Below, in pieces: positions 61,658-64,000 of a DNA stretch of 64,000 bases (position 1 is the first letter of the stretch; every line of letters begins with the position of its first letter). A program made the translations under genes and the position numbers. A model generated the notes under the pieces. It did no database searches. It was given only the letters and a program-made list of their open reading frames with translations, and had not been told where the DNA came from. The DNA is taken from assembly GCA_965277835.1 (NCBI GenBank), contig OZ255841.1, positions 1,488,001 through 1,552,000 on the forward strand, written 5' to 3'. The stretch is from Arcticimaribacter sp965277835. GTDB lineage: Bacteria > Bacteroidota > Bacteroidia > Flavobacteriales > Flavobacteriaceae.

Positions 61658-63868
61658 CTAAAATCGAAATGTTGCTCCCAATAAAAAATTAGTCCCCGCT
61701 TGAGGATAATACCCTACGCCTTCTATTGTTTTAATACTCCCCGATGAATTGTCGTCGTAAGTGAAAAAATAACCGTTAGAGCTATACCTTTCATTTAATA
61801 TATTATTAATTAATAACGAAAACTGCGCTTCTTTTACCCATCGTTTTGGATTCCAATTGTAGCTTATATTAATATCATTAGTAAAATATGAATTTAATTT
61901 AGAAAGGGGTGCTTCTATATTGCTCATATATTGCTCGCCCACATACTTTGAAAGCAGTGCTACTCTAAAAACCTTATTTGGAGCATACACCAAATTACTT
62001 GCTCCGACAACACTAGGCGAGTAAGAAATATTAGTATCCCCAAGGTTTTTAAGTGTCCCGTCTCTCACAAAATAGAATGCTCTGTTTTTGTTAGAACTCA
62101 ATGCCATATTAGATTGCCACATCCATTGACTAGCCAATTGAATTGAAGCCTCAACTTCTAATCCAAAACGATAACTATCTCCGCTATTTGCTCTAATAGC
62201 TGCACCGACATCATCCAAAGCACCCGTTAGCACTAACTGATCTTTATAGTTCATATAGTATAAATTTGCCTGAAACTGTACTTTGTCTTTTTTATAACGC
62301 CAGCCCATCTCAAAGTCATTTAAAATTTCGGGCTTAGGCTTACCATTTTCATAATCACTGCGATTAGGTTCGCGTTGTGCTTTTGCATAAGAAATATAAT
62401 AGCGTGAGGCTTCCGAGGCTCTATATGTTATCCCTATTTTAGGATTAAAAAAAGAAAGTTTATCTTCTACATTAATTGGGTTAGGTCCTTTTACTGTACC
62501 GTTTGTGTTATAATCTATAGTGCGATACTGGAGGTCGGCATAAACAATCCATTTATCTCCAAAACGATGTGTCGCTTTTGCATATAAATTGAAATCATTT
62601 TTTTTTGCATTACTCTCATAAAAACGATGGTTAGGCATTGCATTGCTTGCGTATTGTGCCCATATTAAAGTTCCAAAATGATCTCCATTATAAACACTAT
62701 AAGACCCTCCAAAAACAGCGTTGAGTTGTTCACTATTATAATTTGCCGAAAAAGTCCCTACATAAAAATTATTGTCTAGCCATTTTCTGCTTATGTTTTC
62801 GGTTGTGTTTATGGTAGTGCTTGCAAGAGTAAGAGGCTCTATTTGTAAATAACTAAAATTTACTTCGCTCCCAAAAGTTACATTCTGAGTATTCCAAAGG
62901 TCGTAGTATTCTTCGAAATACCCTTTCCCTCTAGTATAATTAAACCCTATATTTGAAGACCATCTTGAGCCATATTGCTGTATCCAATGAAACTGAAAAT
63001 GATTTTGCTCATAATTATCAACCTGATTGTCATAAAAACTTAAAAACTTTCCGTTATCATCATATATTATACCCGCAGGGTTATAACGTCTATTTGTTTT
63101 TAGTTTTTCTGCATCTATTCCATACCAAGATTGATATGTGATTTCTTTACCTCCAAAAAGAAGCGCTTTAATAAGTGTATTCTCATCTTGAAATATCCCT
63201 TGAAAAAAATAAGATTTTAAATTAGATGACGCTCTATCAATATACCCTTCAGAGGTTATGGCTGCTACCCTTCCCGAAAACTCAAAATGGTCTAACATTC
63301 CTGTTGAAAATTTAATCGTGTTTTTAAACGTATTGAAACTCCCAAGGCTACTTGCTATTTCGGCAAAAGGGTTTGGTGATACCCCGTCGGTTTGTAAATT
63401 TAAACTTGCTCCAAAAGCCCCAGCACCATTAGTAGAAGTACCTACTCCGCGTTGTAACTGTATGCTCTCAACCGAAGATGTAAAATCGGGTAAATTTACC
63501 CAAAATGTTCCTTGAGATTCTGCATCGTTATAGGGTATGCCGTTAATTGTAACATTTACTCTAGTCGCATCGCTCCCTCGAACCCGAATACCTGTATAAC
63601 CAATCCCAGCACCTGCGTCGCTCGTAGTAACTACAGCTGGCAAAAAATTTAATAATATCGGTAAGTCTTGTCCTAGGTTACGCTCTTTTAAATCTTCTGC
63701 CTCCACTTCGGAAAACGTAAGAGGTTGATTTTCATTTACGCGCAAAGCTGTTAAACGAACTTCTTCAAGGCTAATTAAAGGAGACACTAAGGAGTCTGAA
63801 ACATGTTCTTGCTGTGCAAAAAGAATCGCCGAGCCAGCCAACCAAACATAAAAAATATATCTCTTCAT
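61658..63868 (-). CDS. TonB-dependent receptor, probable thiamine uptake
   Basis: 736 residues. A signal peptide ends LFAQ (about residue 19). The plug (about 50-165) has GYTGIRVRGSDATRVNVTINGIPYNDAESQGTFWVNLPDF and VESIQLQRGVGTSTNGAGAFGASLNLQT. A 22-strand barrel follows and ends FLLGATFRF. The gene stands behind a TPP riboswitch, which in Bacteroidota marks outer-membrane receptors for thiamine or its precursors. Substrate is thus inferred from regulation. Confidence 0.9.
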   Translation of the reverse strand: MKRYIFYVWLAGSAILFAQQEHVSDSLVSPLISLEEVRLTALRVNENQPLTFSEVEAEDLKERNLGQDLPILLNFLPAVVTTSDAGAGIGYTGIRVRGSDATRVNVTINGIPYNDAESQGTFWVNLPDFTSSVESIQLQRGVGTSTNGAGAFGASLNLQTDGVSPNPFAEIASSLGSFNTFKNTIKFSTGMLDHFEFSGRVAAITSEGYIDRASSNLKSYFFQGIFQDENTLIKALLFGGKEITYQSWYGIDAEKLKTNRRYNPAGIIYDDNGKFLSFYDNQVDNYEQNHFQFHWIQQYGSRWSSNIGFNYTRGKGYFEEYYDLWNTQNVTFGSEVNFSYLQIEPLTLASTTINTTENISRKWLDNNFYVGTFSANYNSEQLNAVFGGSYSVYNGDHFGTLIWAQYASNAMPNHRFYESNAKKNDFNLYAKATHRFGDKWIVYADLQYRTIDYNTNGTVKGPNPINVEDKLSFFNPKIGITYRASEASRYYISYAKAQREPNRSDYENGKPKPEILNDFEMGWRYKKDKVQFQANLYYMNYKDQLVLTGALDDVGAAIRANSGDSYRFGLEVEASIQLASQWMWQSNMALSSNKNRAFYFVRDGTLKNLGDTNISYSPSVVGASNLVYAPNKVFRVALLSKYVGEQYMSNIEAPLSKLNSYFTNDINISYNWNPKRWVKEAQFSLLINNILNERYSSNGYFFTYDDNSSGSIKTIEGVGYYPQAGTNFLLGATFRF

Positions 63869-63924
63869 TTTTTAAACTTTTAAAAATAAAGGGGTATTAT
63901 TCTTTGTTAGTTATTAAATCTATT

Positions 63925-63993
63925 TCCCTTAACAGCATTATCTGTTCAGGTTCATAGGGTATAATCTCAGCTCGTTTTTTTAGAGCACCCCTT
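63925..63993 (-). promoter_or_regulatory. TPP riboswitch (THI element)
   Basis: On the minus strand AGGGGTGCTC opens the element, then CTGAGATTATACCC, TATGAACCTGAACAG and AATGCTGTTAAGGGA: the conserved THI-box words (GGGGTGC, CTGAGA, ACCC, GAACCTGA, AGGGA). It sits in the leader of the 61658-63868 receptor gene, 57 bases upstream of its ATG. I see no strong terminator hairpin between the aptamer and the gene, so the mode of control (translation or termination) is open. The 5' end is complete as far as the window shows. Confidence 0.93.
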
Positions 63994-64000
63994 TTTTGAG

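Overview
The window is low-GC DNA from a member of the Bacteroidota, most likely Flavobacteriaceae. The evidence is the gliding/type IX secretion genes (gldE, the start of gldD, gldH, a PorP/SprF-type protein, a gliding-motility C-terminal sorting domain), the Bacteroidota -7 promoter box TAnnTTTG in front of many genes, the absence of strong Shine-Dalgarno sites, TonB-dependent receptors, and YpdA, which goes with bacillithiol. I cannot name the genus.

Layout. 1-9.4 kb: gldD(partial)-gldE-ssb, mutY, HU, a 29-residue basic protein, RNase G, recX, a BtuB-like receptor and atpDC. 9.5-18.4 kb: an acyltransferase, a hydrolase overlapping a KAP P-loop NTPase, YpdA, DinB, a lipid kinase, an LTA-synthase-like sulfatase and a CDGSH protein. 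18.7-35.9 kb: ricT-gldH-PBP1A, queD, a universal stress protein, an LpxR-like protein, small envelope proteins, a glycosyltransferase, purD, S1/P1 nuclease, alpha carbonic anhydrase, tRNA-Leu(UAG), an M20 peptidase, hemW, ruvC and a DUF456 protein. 35.85-39.49 kb: the Cas9 locus. 39.5-46.1 kb: small membrane protein, ECF sigma factor, NRAMP-like transporter, lipA, lpxK, a Nif3-like protein, a coiled-coil protein and a small HTH/membrane pair. 46.2-58.5 kb: a surface operon with a 3426-residue repetitive protein, a PorP/SprF protein and a T9SS type-B cargo protein. 58.8-64 kb: polA and a TonB-dependent receptor behind a TPP riboswitch.

Main discovery. The 1127-residue Cas9 homologue (36002-39385, minus) aligns without gaps to the nuclease motifs of type II Cas9, yet it has lost most catalytic residues: RuvC-I Asp is Phe8, the HNH Asp/Glu-His is Thr641-Tyr642, and RuvC-III His and Asp are Ile780 and Lys783. 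Only RuvC-II Glu563 and the HNH Asn656 remain. There is no cas1, cas2, csn2 or repeat array. A compact tracrRNA-like gene (39412-39485, plus) lies divergently next to the cas9 start. Just downstream of cas9, on its strand, is one CRISPR-repeat-like element (35877-35895) that pairs with the tracrRNA anti-repeat at 16 of 18 positions (3 of them G-U), has a guide-sized stretch in front of it and a hairpin terminator behind it. This looks like a dedicated three-part system: nuclease-dead Cas9, tracrRNA and one fixed guide. I infer an RNA-guided DNA-binding regulator rather than an immune nuclease. I found no convincing target inside the window.
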